A stretch of DNA of 64,000 nt from Setoptus koraiensis (taxonomy: Eukaryota; Arthropoda): positions 21,266,001 to 21,330,000 of the forward strand of contig CM106585.1 of NCBI GenBank assembly GCA_048013815.1, in the 5' to 3' direction. Below the pieces are notes generated by a model. That model made no database searches and had not been told where the DNA came from. It saw only the letters and a list, made by a program, of their open reading frames with translations. Within the stretch, counting starts at the first letter, position 1. Every line of letters begins with the position of its first letter. The position numbers and the translations under genes were made by a program. This document shows, piece after piece, positions 1 through 11,971 of the stretch.

Positions 1-439
1 GGCCCGGCGGCCAGCGATTGGGCGGCCTCTGAGACTCAGAGTCTCAGTCAGTGGCACTGACTCAGTGCGAGTGGCGGGCCAACAGCCGACACTGCTGACT
101 GACACCGGCGAGCGGCGCGGCCATGCTAATTGAGAGCCGGCAGCAGCGCCCAGCCAGTCTGGCAGCCCAGTTGCCACTCTGTCAAGCCGTTCAGCTGTCA
201 GACAACAAACACAAAACAGCTGACTGCGTCGGTTATTATTCAATGTCTGCGAATGACAACACCAGCACCAGCCGCATCACTACAGCCAGTCAGCTGGCGG
301 CGCAGCGCCGGCCCAGTCGGCGGGCCGGGCCGCCCGGCAAGTCGCGGAATTAATAAGCGGAGCCAAGTGCATGACATTTGTTCATCACTCAATGTCTTGG
401 CGCTATCATCATCGCCATCAACGCCATCAGTAGCTGCGC

Positions 440-464
440 GTGTGTGTGTGTGTGTGTGTGTGTG
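440..464. repeat. (GT)n microsatellite
   Basis: An uninterrupted GT dinucleotide run of about 12 units in GC-rich non-coding DNA. Confidence 0.95.
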
Positions 465-1600
465 CAGCGCCAGTATTAACAACAACAACAACAACTACAA
501 ATGCAATCACTAATAGGGACAACACGTACCATATAGCACCAGTTCCGCGCGTTGCAGCGCGGTTCCAGTTTGCCCGCGCTCGGCGGCTCTCGGCGGCGCT
601 CGCCAGTCCTCGCGGCAGTTGCGCCCGAGCGCCGAGCTGGCGAGATAATCATTTACCACCGACGCACAATCATAATAAATACGCTGCGTGCACGCTCTCG
701 ACGCCAGCGACTCGGGCAGCGGCAAGCACTGGCCAGGCCGCATTCTCGCTTGTCGGGCCGACGCGACCCGGCGCGGCCGCCCAACCAGCGCAAACAAATG
801 AACGAACAAACAAACAAACAATGGTGATTACATAAGAACTTAATGGCTAGAACGGTGCCAGCCAGCAACATAACAGGCTCTGCCTGGTGTCATTAACATG
901 CCCCGTGCGCGCGTCCGTCTGTCTGTACCATTGGCCGTGTCGATGTTTCATCACAACAATGATCGCACGTCACTAGCCGGGCGCCCCCCCCCCCGCCCGC
1001 TCACTCCGTTGCTGCAATGCTGCCGAAAACGATAGGTGCGTATGACACTGACGCTAACGATGCTTGATTTATCTAACTGACTGGATCTTTGCATTGTCGC
1101 CACTGTGCCACCGACAGGCGGCCCAAAACGCCAAACGACGTCTTTTGCCTGTCGACGGTGTCGACTGTCGGCTGCTGGCTGCCTACTGCCGGCTGGCTAA
1201 GCCCGCTGAGCGGCGACAGTCATCACGACAGTCGGCAGAACAGCCGGCCAGTATCCGAACGAGCAGCGAGCCCAACTGCGAGCCGAGCCACTCAACGAGC
1301 CGCTTGCCAGCGCACAGCGACGCAACGAAGATCAAGTCTGACATAAATTGACGCAAAAGAAGAGTTACAGTTATCAGGCGAGCGGGCGCCCATGCTAATA
1401 CGACGACGACTACTACTACTACTAATACTCGCCTGCCTGATCCCATTACGTCTAACGGGGCCCAGCCATCGGTGGCAGGCGCGCCAGTCTGGTCGCCAGC
1501 AAATACTACCTACGTCTACTTTCTCTGGCCCCATCAACTTCCGATCTCGTCAATGTCACTCAACGGGGATGACATTTACGCTGTCACTCACTCAGTTGAA

Positions 1601-1668
1601 CTTTCTCTCTCTCTCTCGCTGGCTCGTATTTCCCCTCGCTCTCTCTCTCTCTCTCTCTCTCCGTCTCT
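1601..1668. repeat. (CT)n microsatellite tracts
   Basis: Two CT runs separated by about 20 bases. On the minus strand they read GAGAG, the core bound by GAGA-type factors. More CT runs follow near 1783-1799 and 1892-1904, and a CA run near 1715-1731. Confidence 0.95.
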
Positions 1669-2430
1669 AATGTTTCCCGGTGGCTGGCACCCAAAACAAC
1701 CAGCCAGCAGCCATCACACACACACACACACGACAGTATGCAGATTCATCGTCGCTTATTTCGTTGTTTGCATTCTCTGTCGCTCTCTCTCTCTCTCTCG
1801 GCACACTGTTATGCAACTACTAAACTGCGGCACCGCATTATAAGCTGTCCGTCTATTTGCTGAGCTATACGCACGCATCCCAAGAATGTAAACTCTCTCT
1901 CTCTCGCTGGATCTTTCTAAACGCGCCAGCACTCTGTGCGAGGCCCCCAGAATACCCCTGCCCATTGAATAGACAGCTCATAGAAAGTGCCACGCGGGCG
2001 AGTTTAGTGACAGGAAAAAGCATCCATTTAAACGGAGGCGACACACACACACACACACTCTCTGTCTCTCACCTCGCTCATTCTACTGCCACCTCGCTCA
2101 CTCGGCTCGGATAGCTAGTCGGCCCACGCAGCGGCCCTAAGCGGGCCCAACCGACAACTACTAAAAGTGAGAACAGGTGACCTTGGTCGAGCTTGATGAA
2201 TCATGACAAGCGAGAGCCAGTGGCACTTAGCATTTTATGCTGGCGCAAACAGTAATCTTTGTTACTCGACAACGACGCAGCACACGCTCTCTTTGTCGTC
2301 GCGCAATCTGAACGCGGCCGTCCAATACGCCAATCTTCATTGTCATCCTCGCTCAAACTAAGTGACAAACCTCTACATGTACGTCTCAGCTCGTCTCGGC
2401 GCCTCTATTCTCATTCTGTCGTCTGGTCGG

Positions 2431-2492
2431 CGCTCGCAAGCGGCTCGCAAGCGGCTCGAAAGCGGCTCGAAAGCGGCTCGAAAGCGGCTCGC
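2431..2492. repeat. 11-bp minisatellite
   Basis: About five and a half copies of CGGCTCGAAAG; the first copies read CGGCTCGCAAG. The flanks are unique. Confidence 0.93.
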
Positions 2493-2573
2493 CTAGCCTC
2501 ATCATGAGATCATGTCACACATGTCGGCTTCAATGGGCATCTTAATCTTGCAGCCTTCAATCTATCACATCTC

Positions 2574-2616
2574 GTTATTATTGTTATTATTATTATTATT
2601 ATTATTTATTATTATT
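2574..2616. repeat. (TTA)n microsatellite
   Basis: A trinucleotide TTA/ATT run of about 14 units with one slip and one G interruption. Confidence 0.95.
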
Positions 2617-3994
2617 CTGTCACACTGTGCGCCATTGCAAAACTGTATCACAAAATGACAATCTCTCCCATCATGCACAGCGGTTGCGATACAGCAAATG
2701 TTGGCCACCGATCAATCGAACACTCTGTTTTACCTGCACACTGGCAACTTGTTCACAGCCATTATGCAACCGCCACCACACAAGCTGAAACTGGTGCCAC
2801 TATTAACGCCACCAAAAAGCAGCTTTTGCCTCTCTCGACCGAATGACCATGCATTCGGCTCAAGCGCTCACATTTGTTTACGTCAGATATTAGACATCAT
2901 TTATAATGAATGCGAAATTAACTATGCTCACATTATATCGCGCATCACATCGCCAAACTAAACTACACTGCTCATTTGCTCGATTAGCGACGACATTTTT
3001 GCGACGCTCACCCGAGATTCAGCTTCAAGCCGGCATTTCTCACAATCAACTATCAACGCCTTAAAAGTAGCCGATCATGTGATGTGACCAGGTGAACGAA
3101 TATCTGCTTTGGTTCTTGTGGATTAAGGCGCACAGATGCGGGCGGATTTTTGTCTGGCGCATATTAAATAAAAGTAAATGATAATTCGACCATGACAGCT
3201 CTTAACGACAGCAGCTATTTCAAGCACTCACTACTCGTCAACATTTTCGAATCAACACGTACTGAAGTTGCGCATGCGCCTCAACCCAATCGGAGCATGA
3301 TTTATTCTTGACACAGGTAGTTACTTCGACTTCCAAATCGTCTGCTACCTCTTGTCGTAATTCAACATCAACTGCGACAAATTCACAATTCGATTAACCT
3401 GCCTTCTCAAGATAATTGAGGCTCGACTACAGCCGAGAATTTCTTTGTCTTCTTAGATACATTCTGCGACATTCTCCGGCTCAGCAGCTCATTGCATCAA
3501 CAAATATTGGTTCTACTCTGCAATATGGTGGAGGAGACAACTAAAGAATAACCATTTCGTGATCGAGGCCAGAGATTTGGATGTTTGGTTGGTATACATA
3601 TATATCGGAGGGAGCTTCTTGGATAAGCTGACACAACGAACGCAACTCTTTCTCGATCTATCATCGCATAGTAGTAACCAAAGTACATGATACAAGAAAC
3701 AATCACGCCACGGTGATAATAATCCGATTGAATGAGTTGTCATTGACTCATTCATAATGTATGTATTTAATAAATTAATAGTCAGTCTTCTTTCAGACAT
3801 CATCTTATACACATCTTTTACAATAATTTAATAATAACATGTTTATCAACTATATTTGTTAGATTCTCAATCAATCGTTCTTGCTTCTCTGTGTCGCCAT
3901 TCTGTTTTGTGCGAATATATGTATAGGCATGTGTACAAATGTCTACACACTCAAATGTGACTTGATTTCTGGTTTGATGATGTGAATATATAAA

Positions 3995-4000
3995 TTTATT
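3995..4000 (-). terminator. candidate polyadenylation signal of teashirt
   Basis: The plus strand reads TTTATT, so the minus strand reads AATAAA, about 180 bases after the teashirt stop codon. It is the first canonical hexamer I find downstream on that strand. The hexamer is common by chance in AT-rich DNA, so this is only a candidate. Confidence 0.4.
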
Positions 4001-4176
4001 GTTGAACTGCAGGATTACGACAAGTCGCTTTCTGCTGTGATATAGTTGATCTCACGTAATGATTACGATTTTTCCGTTTCTCACGGAGGTCAATTCTAAT
4101 GAATTTAGGAATGTATCGGTATTGTTCAGAGGAGATCTATGACGAAATCAATTGAGTGGGCTAATATTGATCCATC

Positions 4177-6223
4177 TCAGGGTTTGACTTCAAGAACACT
4201 TTTAGTGTCGCCATTGGTCTTGCCGACCTGACCTAGCACCGTCGGCTGCTGCTGGTTATGTCTATTTTTCGAAGATCTATTCTGGTCCAACTCAAGCGAG
4301 GCGGATGCCATATAATTTCCACCATAATCCTCGTTGTCTTCATCGCTAGATGTTAGATCATCGTGATTTATACCACTCAAGCCACAATGACTGCTACTAT
4401 TATGATCATCAACCACGCCAGACACTATTTTATTAGCTTGCGACACATCGTCAACGCTCGCTGATTCTGTACTGATTTGCAACTTGTTAGATTGATCTGT
4501 ATTTATCTCATTTGCAGTATCTTCGTTGTCAGTATTTCGCTCATCGTCGGTGAGATTTTCGGTGATTTCTTGTGATGCCTGAGCTTGAGTTGAATTACTT
4601 GTTTGATGCTGCTTTTCACCAGCTGAAATCTCATAAGCAGCGGATGATGGCATTTCTGCCGATTCACAATCGCTGTTACCTCTGTTGAGCGGCTCAAAAA
4701 TATTATTTTCTTCTCTTTCAACGTCGGCGGCGGCGGTTTCAACTTCTCCTTCTTCGGCATCATCATTTCGAGAAACTACCGTCTGTTTCTGGTTTGAGAT
4801 GGTCTTCGTACTACCGCCAATTGATTTCTCGTGATGACGATTATTTTTATCTTGATCAATATTATCATCTCCATCCTTGTTACCATTTGATTCATCATGA
4901 TCTTCAGCTCTATCGTCGCACAGTAGTAGTTGATCACCTTCTTCATTTTTCTTTCTCTTATTCGCATTTGATTCTGTTGCGGTTGAATCATTCAAATCAT
5001 TATCGACATTGATCTTACCAATGATTGATTTTCTACTAGATTGATTATCAAAGTCGGCAACTTCTTCTTGTTCATCATGCAAAACACGATTTGAGTGATC
5101 GTCTTGACCGGTTATCTGCGCCTGGCCACTAGCATCATCTTTAACGTCGTCATCATCATCAGCATCGGAGCCGTCATCATCGATTTCGGAATTATCATTA
5201 CCTTTCTTTGAATGCTGCTTGCGCCTTTTCGAGTTAGATTTGCTTTTCTCTTGTTTTAATGATGAGTGATCAGCATCAACTAAATCTTGTTCTTCTGATG
5301 ACGCAACGGTGTATTTTTCATCATGTTTTACCGGCACCTCTTCTGTATTTGAAATATCCTGTTGATCTGATTCATGCTGTTGACTGGCTATTACAGATGA
5401 CGATGAAGACGTGGCCTGAGTGTTTCGTTTAGATGAACTCGATTTTCTAGATGGAGCTTTTTTCGTTGATTTTCTACCTCTGCTGCTGGATTTAGTTTGT
5501 TGTTGTTTATATTGTTGTTGAACATTTGCTGAAGAAGTGAAATCAACACAATCACCATCGTCACTTAGGCCTTCTTTATCGTCCTCATCAATGTCATCAC
5601 TAAACGACCTCCTTGCTGATTTCTTTTTGGATTGTTGGATGCCATCAGCATGAGCTTGCTTTGGTTGAGTTTGATTCTGATTTTGATTTAGCATACTACC
5701 GAGAAGATACTGTTGCACACTTGCTAGATTATCTGGCGCAGGTTGAACATGATTTCCTGTCACCATAGATGCCACGGCCTGAGTCATTAATTGCTTCAGC
5801 AAAAATGTTGCCTGCATCGCCGCCAAAGATTGTTGATTAACGTCATCTCGTGGCAATTGCTGTTGCTGCTGCAGTTGCAGCTGGAGTTGTTGCAATTGCT
5901 GAAGAGGATTCTGTTGAAAATCTTGCTGTTGCATAGATGATGCTGTTGTATCGGATTTTGTTGATTTCTTCATAGCCAACGACACTGGCTCTTGCTCATT
6001 GTCATAGTCTTCGAAATCGTCCTCGGATTCAGATTCAAGCTGCTGCTTCAATTTGTTCAATGTCGTCGATGTCTTTGATCTTCTAGGATAACGATTGCTC
6101 GTTGTTGTCTGGCTGCTGTTATTGGCCGGAGGTTCGTCATTTAATTTGGCCTTCTTTGAACCTTTTGTAGATGAGTTGTTGCGCGAGCTAGACGACGGTG
6201 CTGATCGACGCGAAGTCTGCTGG
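4177..6223 (-). CDS. tsh: teashirt coding exon 3 (charged low-complexity tail)
   Basis: The exon encodes the last 682 residues and the stop codon at 4179-4177. The reading frame continues upstream of 6223 without an ATG, and the acceptor plus phase join it exactly to exon 2, so I read it as the terminal exon rather than a separate gene. It holds basic clusters that could be nuclear localisation signals (KGSKKAKL, KKKSARR, RGRKSTKK, SKRRKQHSKK), glutamine runs, and long Asp/Glu/Asn-rich stretches. No homeodomain or extra zinc finger is visible, unlike vertebrate TSHZ proteins. It could be an insert specific to this lineage. Confidence 0.8.
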
Positions 6224-9200
6224 CTGAAGGAGGTAGATTTGCACAAAGAAAAGGTAAAAAATCAGTGTCATGATGGAAAAGAGGTTCAGTTTTAATATTA
6301 GAAATCGAAGATCTCAAATTGCTCATTCTTGGAGTTCTATGTCAAATTTTCATTTTCAGGTAGATGAGGCTGCAATCTAATCATAAGACAAAAGGTGGAT
6401 TTTTCATATCAAACAGCTCATACGATGCAAGTATACAAACATCAAGCGCGAGAATCACAAAGTAATACTTTGCGATATCCTCGCGGTCTTACACGCTCAC
6501 AACTCATTAGTTGAGTTGCACAAGATTGAGCAGACCTATCAGCAAGCCATGAAGAACAGTGAAAGCGAATTCGCATGCTGGCTTTTCCCCAACTACTGAG
6601 GGATGAGATTAACTCGGTTGCTGTCGACTGATCGGAGTCGATATGCTTTTTAGGTCTGATGCTACCAAGTCTCATCGAGATCAACGCAGCGAAACAGTCT
6701 ACTATGACGGGGGTAATCGCTCTGTAGAAGACTTTTGGAGAAATGAAGCGCATAGTATCATGCTCAACGTCTCAAGCGTCATGACTAGGGAGAACAGAAT
6801 CGGTTAATAACCGAAATTTTTCAGGTGATGGCAAAACTCTGAAACTTCGTATTTTGTCCAGGTCGACCTAGATACCGATTTCGACCTTTTCTGTCACAAA
6901 AACTGAGAAATGAGGCATTTTCCACGAATTCTCCCATAATATGTTTCAACGAGGAATCGAGAAGGTCAATTAGTAGGAGGGATTTTTGGGAGGTGTAGGG
7001 GTGTCCCCCCCACGGGGAGCTCCCACCTCCCTCTTTCTCACACCTGCGAGGTCTTCCTCCGGGCTGCTTCGCCCCTGATCACTAATTTCGACTGGCAAAA
7101 ACCGAAAAATACGACGTTTGGATCTCATAAAAACCAAATTTGAGTAGTTTTAACCACCGATTCTGTTGTCCCTAGTTATTATCAAGGTGATTATGCTGAG
7201 AACGATGATGACTAAATGAAACTTCATTCAAGATATTGATATCCGAGATTTTGGATTAAACCCAGCCGGAAGATCAGTAAATTCAAACTTATAACTTACC
7301 TGCTATTGTCCTGAGAAGCGGGTTTTGGTGGGTTATCGTTGAAATCATCGTCTTGCATATTTTGAAAAGATCGCTTGCTGCTACGCCCAGCATTTGATGA
7401 CGCTGAACCCTTTGTTGAACTCAGTGACGCGGCTGTGGGCGACGAATGGGGCGACTGATATTGCATTGAAGACGACGCCAAGCTCTGTAACTGTTGATGT
7501 GTTGTTGCCATCAATGAATTCAGCGATGGACTCGATGATGCTTCTATCTGTAGATTGTTTATAGACGGATTCAATGACATCGATTTTAAAGACTTGTTGT
7601 GAGAGGAATGTTGATGACCGCTACTATGGGGACTCGATGTATTTGTGGGTGGACTTGAGCTTGGTGTTCTCATTGGTGATGTCATGCTAGCTCCTTGACC
7701 GCTCAGTGGTGTGATATTGTTTTGAGATCTTGATGAATTGGCAACATTGCCCAAAGAACCCATCGACATAGGCATGCCTGGTGGCAGAGGATAACCTGAC
7801 AAGCCAGACATGGCTGCCATAGGGTTTCCTTGGATGCCACCATAAGAGGCCGCAGCCGCAGCGTACCAGCTTGCATAATTCATATGTTGCCATGGCGGAC
7901 AAATTTCTTCATCTATGCCGAGTCGCTGTAATATACCTGTATTTTGAGCACCGCGACGAGTTTTGGGGTCGAAGCTTTTCTCGACTAACATTTCAAGGGC
8001 GGACAAAGATGACGTATTGCTGCTGAATATTTTTGCCTTGCTGCTGCTTTTATCTGATGGACTAACAGCGGACAATGTTTGTGGTCTTGTCACTTTGATG
8101 TCTTGGAATGTAACGGATTTACCTGAATCACTAGCATCAATCTGACTACATTTGTTGTCATCATTCTTTTCTGTCTTGATAGATTTAGCTGTGTCTTGTT
8201 GATCTTTCTTGACACTATCGTCGCTTTCTTGTTTTGTAGATTCATCTCCAGTTTCTTCAGTCTTGCTAACACAATGTTTGTCTGGGTCATCATCATTCTT
8301 TGATGATTTAGATTGAGATTCACTATTAGGTTCTGACTTTGTTTGAGCTGATGTAAGTCGACCGTCCAGATTGATCACAACATCACCATTGCTATCATAC
8401 ATCAAGGGCCTATTTAGGAGATCTTCATCCAACTGATCTGGGTCTAATTTGTTATTCATTAATGACGCTAGCAATTGACGGCCTACGGTACCTGGCTTAT
8501 ATAATGTTGAGCCTGTTGTCATTGGTTGAGGATTTGCACTTGAACAGGATCGACACTTTTGTCTGCATGATGATTTCTTTTGGTTATTGTGACAATCAGC
8601 ACAGTGGGGAGTTAAGTTTGTTGTGTCGATATGAATTTGATTTCTATACGAGGCCGATGTTGAAGAATGCATGGATTCGTGATCGCTCATGCCAGGCGAC
8701 ATTTGTGACTGACCTGAACGACCCCTAGGAGAGCGATCCAAAATTCCTGAAAAATCATCTCCTTCGTCGTCGAAGTCATTGTGGCGTTTTTTAGCTTTAC
8801 TATCACTATTATGCGCCCCATAGACCTTATTACCGCTATTGGCGTCATCTCTATATTGGCTAGTCTCATCATCGCTCATACCAAGATGATCATTGTCGTT
8901 ATAAGCTGAATTAGTCTCTTGTCTATCTAGCATTCGAGACATCAATGCCATGGAAGAGTTGTCTCTACCATTGTCATCACAATCGCTGTCTTGGTTGGTT
9001 AGACCTGATGTGTTGTCAGTCAAAATAAGATCATTCTTTGATTGGTTATGTCTACCAACTGTGGCCGAACCTTTTCTTTCCAGCTCCAATAATTTGCGTA
9101 CTGGCAGAGATTTCTTACGGCGCTCCTTTGTAGAGTTTGATGTCATCTGTGGTGATGCAGATTGATCATAATCATTATAAAATGAAGAGGAATTTCTTTG

Positions 9201-11971
9201 TTTCTTGTGTGAACTGACCTGACCAACTGATTGCATATCTGGATTAATGAGAGATGGACTTTTTCTATTTGTGGTAGTATTTAATAAGTGTTGTTGATTA
9301 ATCATATGAGCGCTGTTACTTTCGCCACCAACAAGGCCGTAGTTACCGATGGGGCTACTCATCGGCTGACCATTATAATGGGATTTTTTTACCATGTGAT
9401 TAGACAATTCATTGAGCGAGCTAAATGCTTCATCGCAGACTTTACATGTAAATACTTGATTTACTTGTGATTGTGTTAGATCGTTATCGGGCGTCCTCCA
9501 CGAAGTGATTTGTTCTTGACTAACAATATTTGTATAATGCTGAGTTTCTTTCATATGTTGCGATAGATCGGCTAAAGTCCTGCATGACTGACCGCACCAC
9601 ATACCTATAATTTGATGTGCATGTCGCAAATGTCATATACATATTGGAATGATGGGATGTCAATGCATGACAAATTGGAATTGATGAAGGTAGGGATTTT
9701 TTGTTGTTTTGTTTCGTTCCGATAATAACGCATTTGCATGCAAACAGTTGGTGTGATACACCAAAGGGCGATCGTAATTAGAAATCAACCAATATGGTGA
9801 TCATCGTGCGAGTTATAAATCATCGTTTCCACCAAATGAAATATTAAGCCATATCGCCCATCATGCAAACCCATACGTCGTCATGATCATAACATAGATA
9901 GATAAAATAGATGGACAGATACACAGATGCCAAAAATGCACACGCGCATATTATAATATATGTGTTATCACCATTTCGGCATAAATAGAGGGTTGTTTGT
10001 CCATGTTGAATGTTAATCATAAGGCCGAATGAACGAGGTTGTTCGGGATTTTTTAGACGATCAATCATAGTTGTCGCATTTTCATTCAATCAATCAGAAT
10101 CGACCAGCCGTTTCACATGAATGAGGACATTACCAATGATAATTTACGTAACGAAATTGTGTGTTTGGGTGGTGTTTGATGTGAGCATTAGTTATTCAAT
10201 CGATGTACACGTCAATGTATCCACATACACGGGGAAGTATGGTCAGGACACAATGTATGTAATGTGATTTGTGATATTTTCAAGAATTGTATTTTTGTGT
10301 GTGTTTGTGTTCAGGTCATTGTATTGCGGATGTCGTTGACCGAAACCACAACCACAATTAGAAGAGGAGAGAGAAAACGATAATTTGTTATAGTATTTTG
10401 TGTATCGAACAGCAGTGTTAAAATGCTGGACTGAGAATCCATCATGTATATTTGTTGTAGTGGTTTTGTCGCGCTCGTTCTATTTCAATCTGACCAGTGC
10501 TGGTAATTTCATTATCAGCAGTTGTGCACTATTGACAAAATTCATACATCGAAGAAAACTGTGAATATTTTAATGCATTGGCATCGTTATTTGCATCATA
10601 ATCAATGGTGGACGATACCTGAATGGCTGGTCTGATGGTATTGTCGCCATGCCATTTGAACAATATCATATCTAACATCAGTTTTCATTATACCAACTGT
10701 CATCCAAACGAATTTGTGTGATTAGAAGATGGATTTTACTTACACTTCAGTATTTGTCTAGTTTGCTCTACGCCTCTGCCTAGCCAAACATCCTGGCCCC
10801 TCACTAATTTCCTAGGTAAACCGACGTTATTTTTTGCTAGCACCGTTGAGCTAATTGGTTCTCTAGGTGAATTAGTTGATACAGATTGCTTATGAGAAGA
10901 TTGATGATGATGAGATGACGATGACGACGTTTTATGATGTTGCTGAGAGGCAACATTTATAGGCGCTTGAATATTTGTGACGGGCGATGATAGTGCCAGT
11001 GCTTGTGCATGGGAGGATTGCATTTGATTTGTTGATAGTGCTGTGGTGGTCATATTGAGGCCCACTTCAATTTTGCCACCATCTAACGAGGTTGAGATAT
11101 TTGTATTATTAGCATTGTTGCTATGAGATATTTGTTGATTGTTGATTGCTTGATTGTTACCCGATATTGATTTACTATTAGCACTAGATCTTGTGTTTGC
11201 ATTTTGATTTTGATAATGATGATATGCTGTTGATTGTTGTGACTTGTTTGATGTTGTTGTTGGCTGCTGTTGGTGATTGGTTAGCGATGAGGGCGACGAG
11301 GAGGTGCTACCACTATTATTGAGCTGCTGTTGTAATTTTGCATTACTACTTTGCTGGTGATTATTATTATTAATTTGGGAATGATTGGACGGTGATGAGA
11401 TTAAATTATTGAGCTGATGTTGTAGTAATGAGGGCAATGCATTCAAAGCAGCTGCACTAGCGCCAGCTGAATTGTTTGCTGAATGACTTGAGGACGATCT
11501 AAGCGCGTTCGCGAGCGCTGTCGCGTGTTGTTGATCCGGCATGTTGCCGAAGCACGATGCAGCCAGTGCGGCGGCGGCGGCCGACGATGGGTTTTGAGAT
11601 GAGTTATCCTGTTGTTGTTGTTGTTTTTGAAAATTTTGCATCAGTGCGGCAAGATTGACGGGCGAGCCGGCATTGGCTAATAGCGCCTCTAGGGGATTTT
11701 GAGTATTCAATTGTAGTTGTTGCGAGGCGTTGTTTGTTGTTGACGATAATGAGGTATTGTTATTACCGGTATTGGTTGCGGATGACGTCAGGTCGTGATC
11801 GTCACCTTGTTGTGATTGCACTTGTTGGTTGTTGGGTTGTCCTGCAGCGTGCATGTGTTGGTTGGCCGTGGGTGGTTGTTGGCCGTTCCACAGGCTGGAG
11901 AAGACGGCCGCGGCTGCTGCGGCTGCCGCGGCTTGCTGAATAAAGAATTGTTGCAATTGCTCGTTGGTCAT
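4177..11971 (-). CDS. tsh: Teashirt/tiptop-type zinc-finger transcription factor, three coding exons
   Basis: Exons (minus strand): 11971-10744, 9604-7300 and 6223-4177, giving 1859 residues. Donors are T|GTAAGTA and AG|GTAAGTT; acceptors are TTATAG|GT and CCTTCAG|C. Phases agree across both joins (C410 and S1178 are split codons). The family signature LPRKLVRGQDVWLG ends exon 1 and runs into finger C410-X2-C413-X12-H426-X5-H432, then finger C463/C466/H479/H485. These match fingers 2 and 3 of Drosophila Teashirt. After them come KKSLPVRKLLELE (573-585), SLSALEMLVEKSFD (942-955) and GILQRLGIDEE (966-976), all teashirt landmarks in the same order. The family acts in the nucleus as homeotic and trunk/proximal-limb patterning regulators. 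Finger 1 and the PLDLS CtBP motif are not seen. The N-terminal part is Gln/Asn/Ser-rich and the C-terminal exon is acidic/basic low complexity, so the protein is much longer than the fly protein. The start is the first ATG after an in-frame TAG 9-12 bases upstream. Tsh versus tiptop cannot be decided here. Confidence 0.93.
6224..7299 (-). other. teashirt intron 2
   Basis: This is a 1076-base intron with donor GTAAGTT at 7299 and acceptor CCTTCAG ending at 6224. The acceptor is preceded by a pyrimidine-rich tract. It contains the inverted-repeat element at 6784-7176. An open stretch at 6442-6753 on the minus strand has only a vague resemblance to the end of a LINE reverse transcriptase; I do not call it. 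Confidence 0.85.
6784..7176. mobile_element. MITE-like non-autonomous DNA transposon in teashirt intron 2
   Basis: The ends are inverted repeats: 6784-6804 reads ACTAGGGAGAACAGAATCGG(T), and the reverse complement of 7156-7176 is the same except for one base (20 of 21 match). The similarity decays inward but can be followed for some 60 bases. The core contains a second hairpin (GGGAGGTG near 6990 pairing with CACCTCCC near 7030). There is no coding potential. Both ends can be read as TA followed by GGGA(G/C)AACAG, which would fit a TA target-site duplication as in the Tc1/mariner superfamily. That assignment is an inference from the ends alone. Confidence 0.75.
7300..9604 (-). CDS. tsh: teashirt coding exon 2 (zinc fingers)
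   Basis: The exon encodes residues 410-1177 and two bases of codon 1178. It carries both recognisable C2H2 fingers (410-432 and 463-485) with the characteristic widely spaced C-X2-C-X12-H-X5-H form. The basic KERRKKSLPVRKLLE motif follows. A compact Cys cluster at 744, 747, 756, 760 and 763 (HCADC...CRQKCRSC) is not part of the known fly protein. Conserved SLSALEMLVEKSFD and GILQRLGIDEE motifs lie near 942-976. The exon ends in a Ser/Gln/Pro-rich region with an Ala run. Confidence 0.93.
9605..10743 (-). other. teashirt intron 1
   Basis: This is a 1139-base intron bounded by GTAAGTA at 10743 and TTATAG ending at 9605. It is moderately AT-rich with a few GT-rich runs (for example about 10290-10310). 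I see no exon-like reading frame and no clear mobile element in it. Confidence 0.85.
10744..11971 (-). CDS. tsh: teashirt coding exon 1
   Basis: The exon encodes residues 1-409 and the first base of codon 410. It opens with MTNEQLQQFFIQQ followed by an alanine run, then long Gln/Asn/Ser/His low-complexity stretches. Only the last 25 or so residues (LPRKLVRGQDVWLG...QILKC) are conserved. In Drosophila Teashirt the first zinc finger lies about 90 residues before this motif; here that region is a Ser/His/Gln run without cysteines. A TATA-like run (minus strand, 12048-12041) lies about 70 bases upstream of the ATG, but its role is uncertain. Confidence 0.88.

Larger units (their letters stand above)
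1..3994. other. non-coding region downstream of teashirt
   Basis: The first 2.5 kb are GC- and CpG-rich with many short direct repeats and homopurine/homopyrimidine runs. From about 2.6 kb the DNA becomes AT-richer. Short open frames occur on both strands but overlap each other and encode only low-complexity or repeat-derived peptides. I find no gene. Notable repeats are listed separately. Confidence 0.7.

Noticed and set aside
4177-6246. The charged low-complexity frame as an independent gene.
   Set aside because: It has no ATG at its upstream end, and a good acceptor with matching phase joins it to teashirt exon 2.
6442-6753. Minus-strand open stretch in teashirt intron 2 with a faint resemblance to the region after the reverse transcriptase of R1-type LINEs (KVFYRAITPVIVDC...KHIDSDQ).
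   Set aside because: The similarity is a few hydrophobic residues and spacing only; no catalytic motif is present. A protein profile search would be needed.
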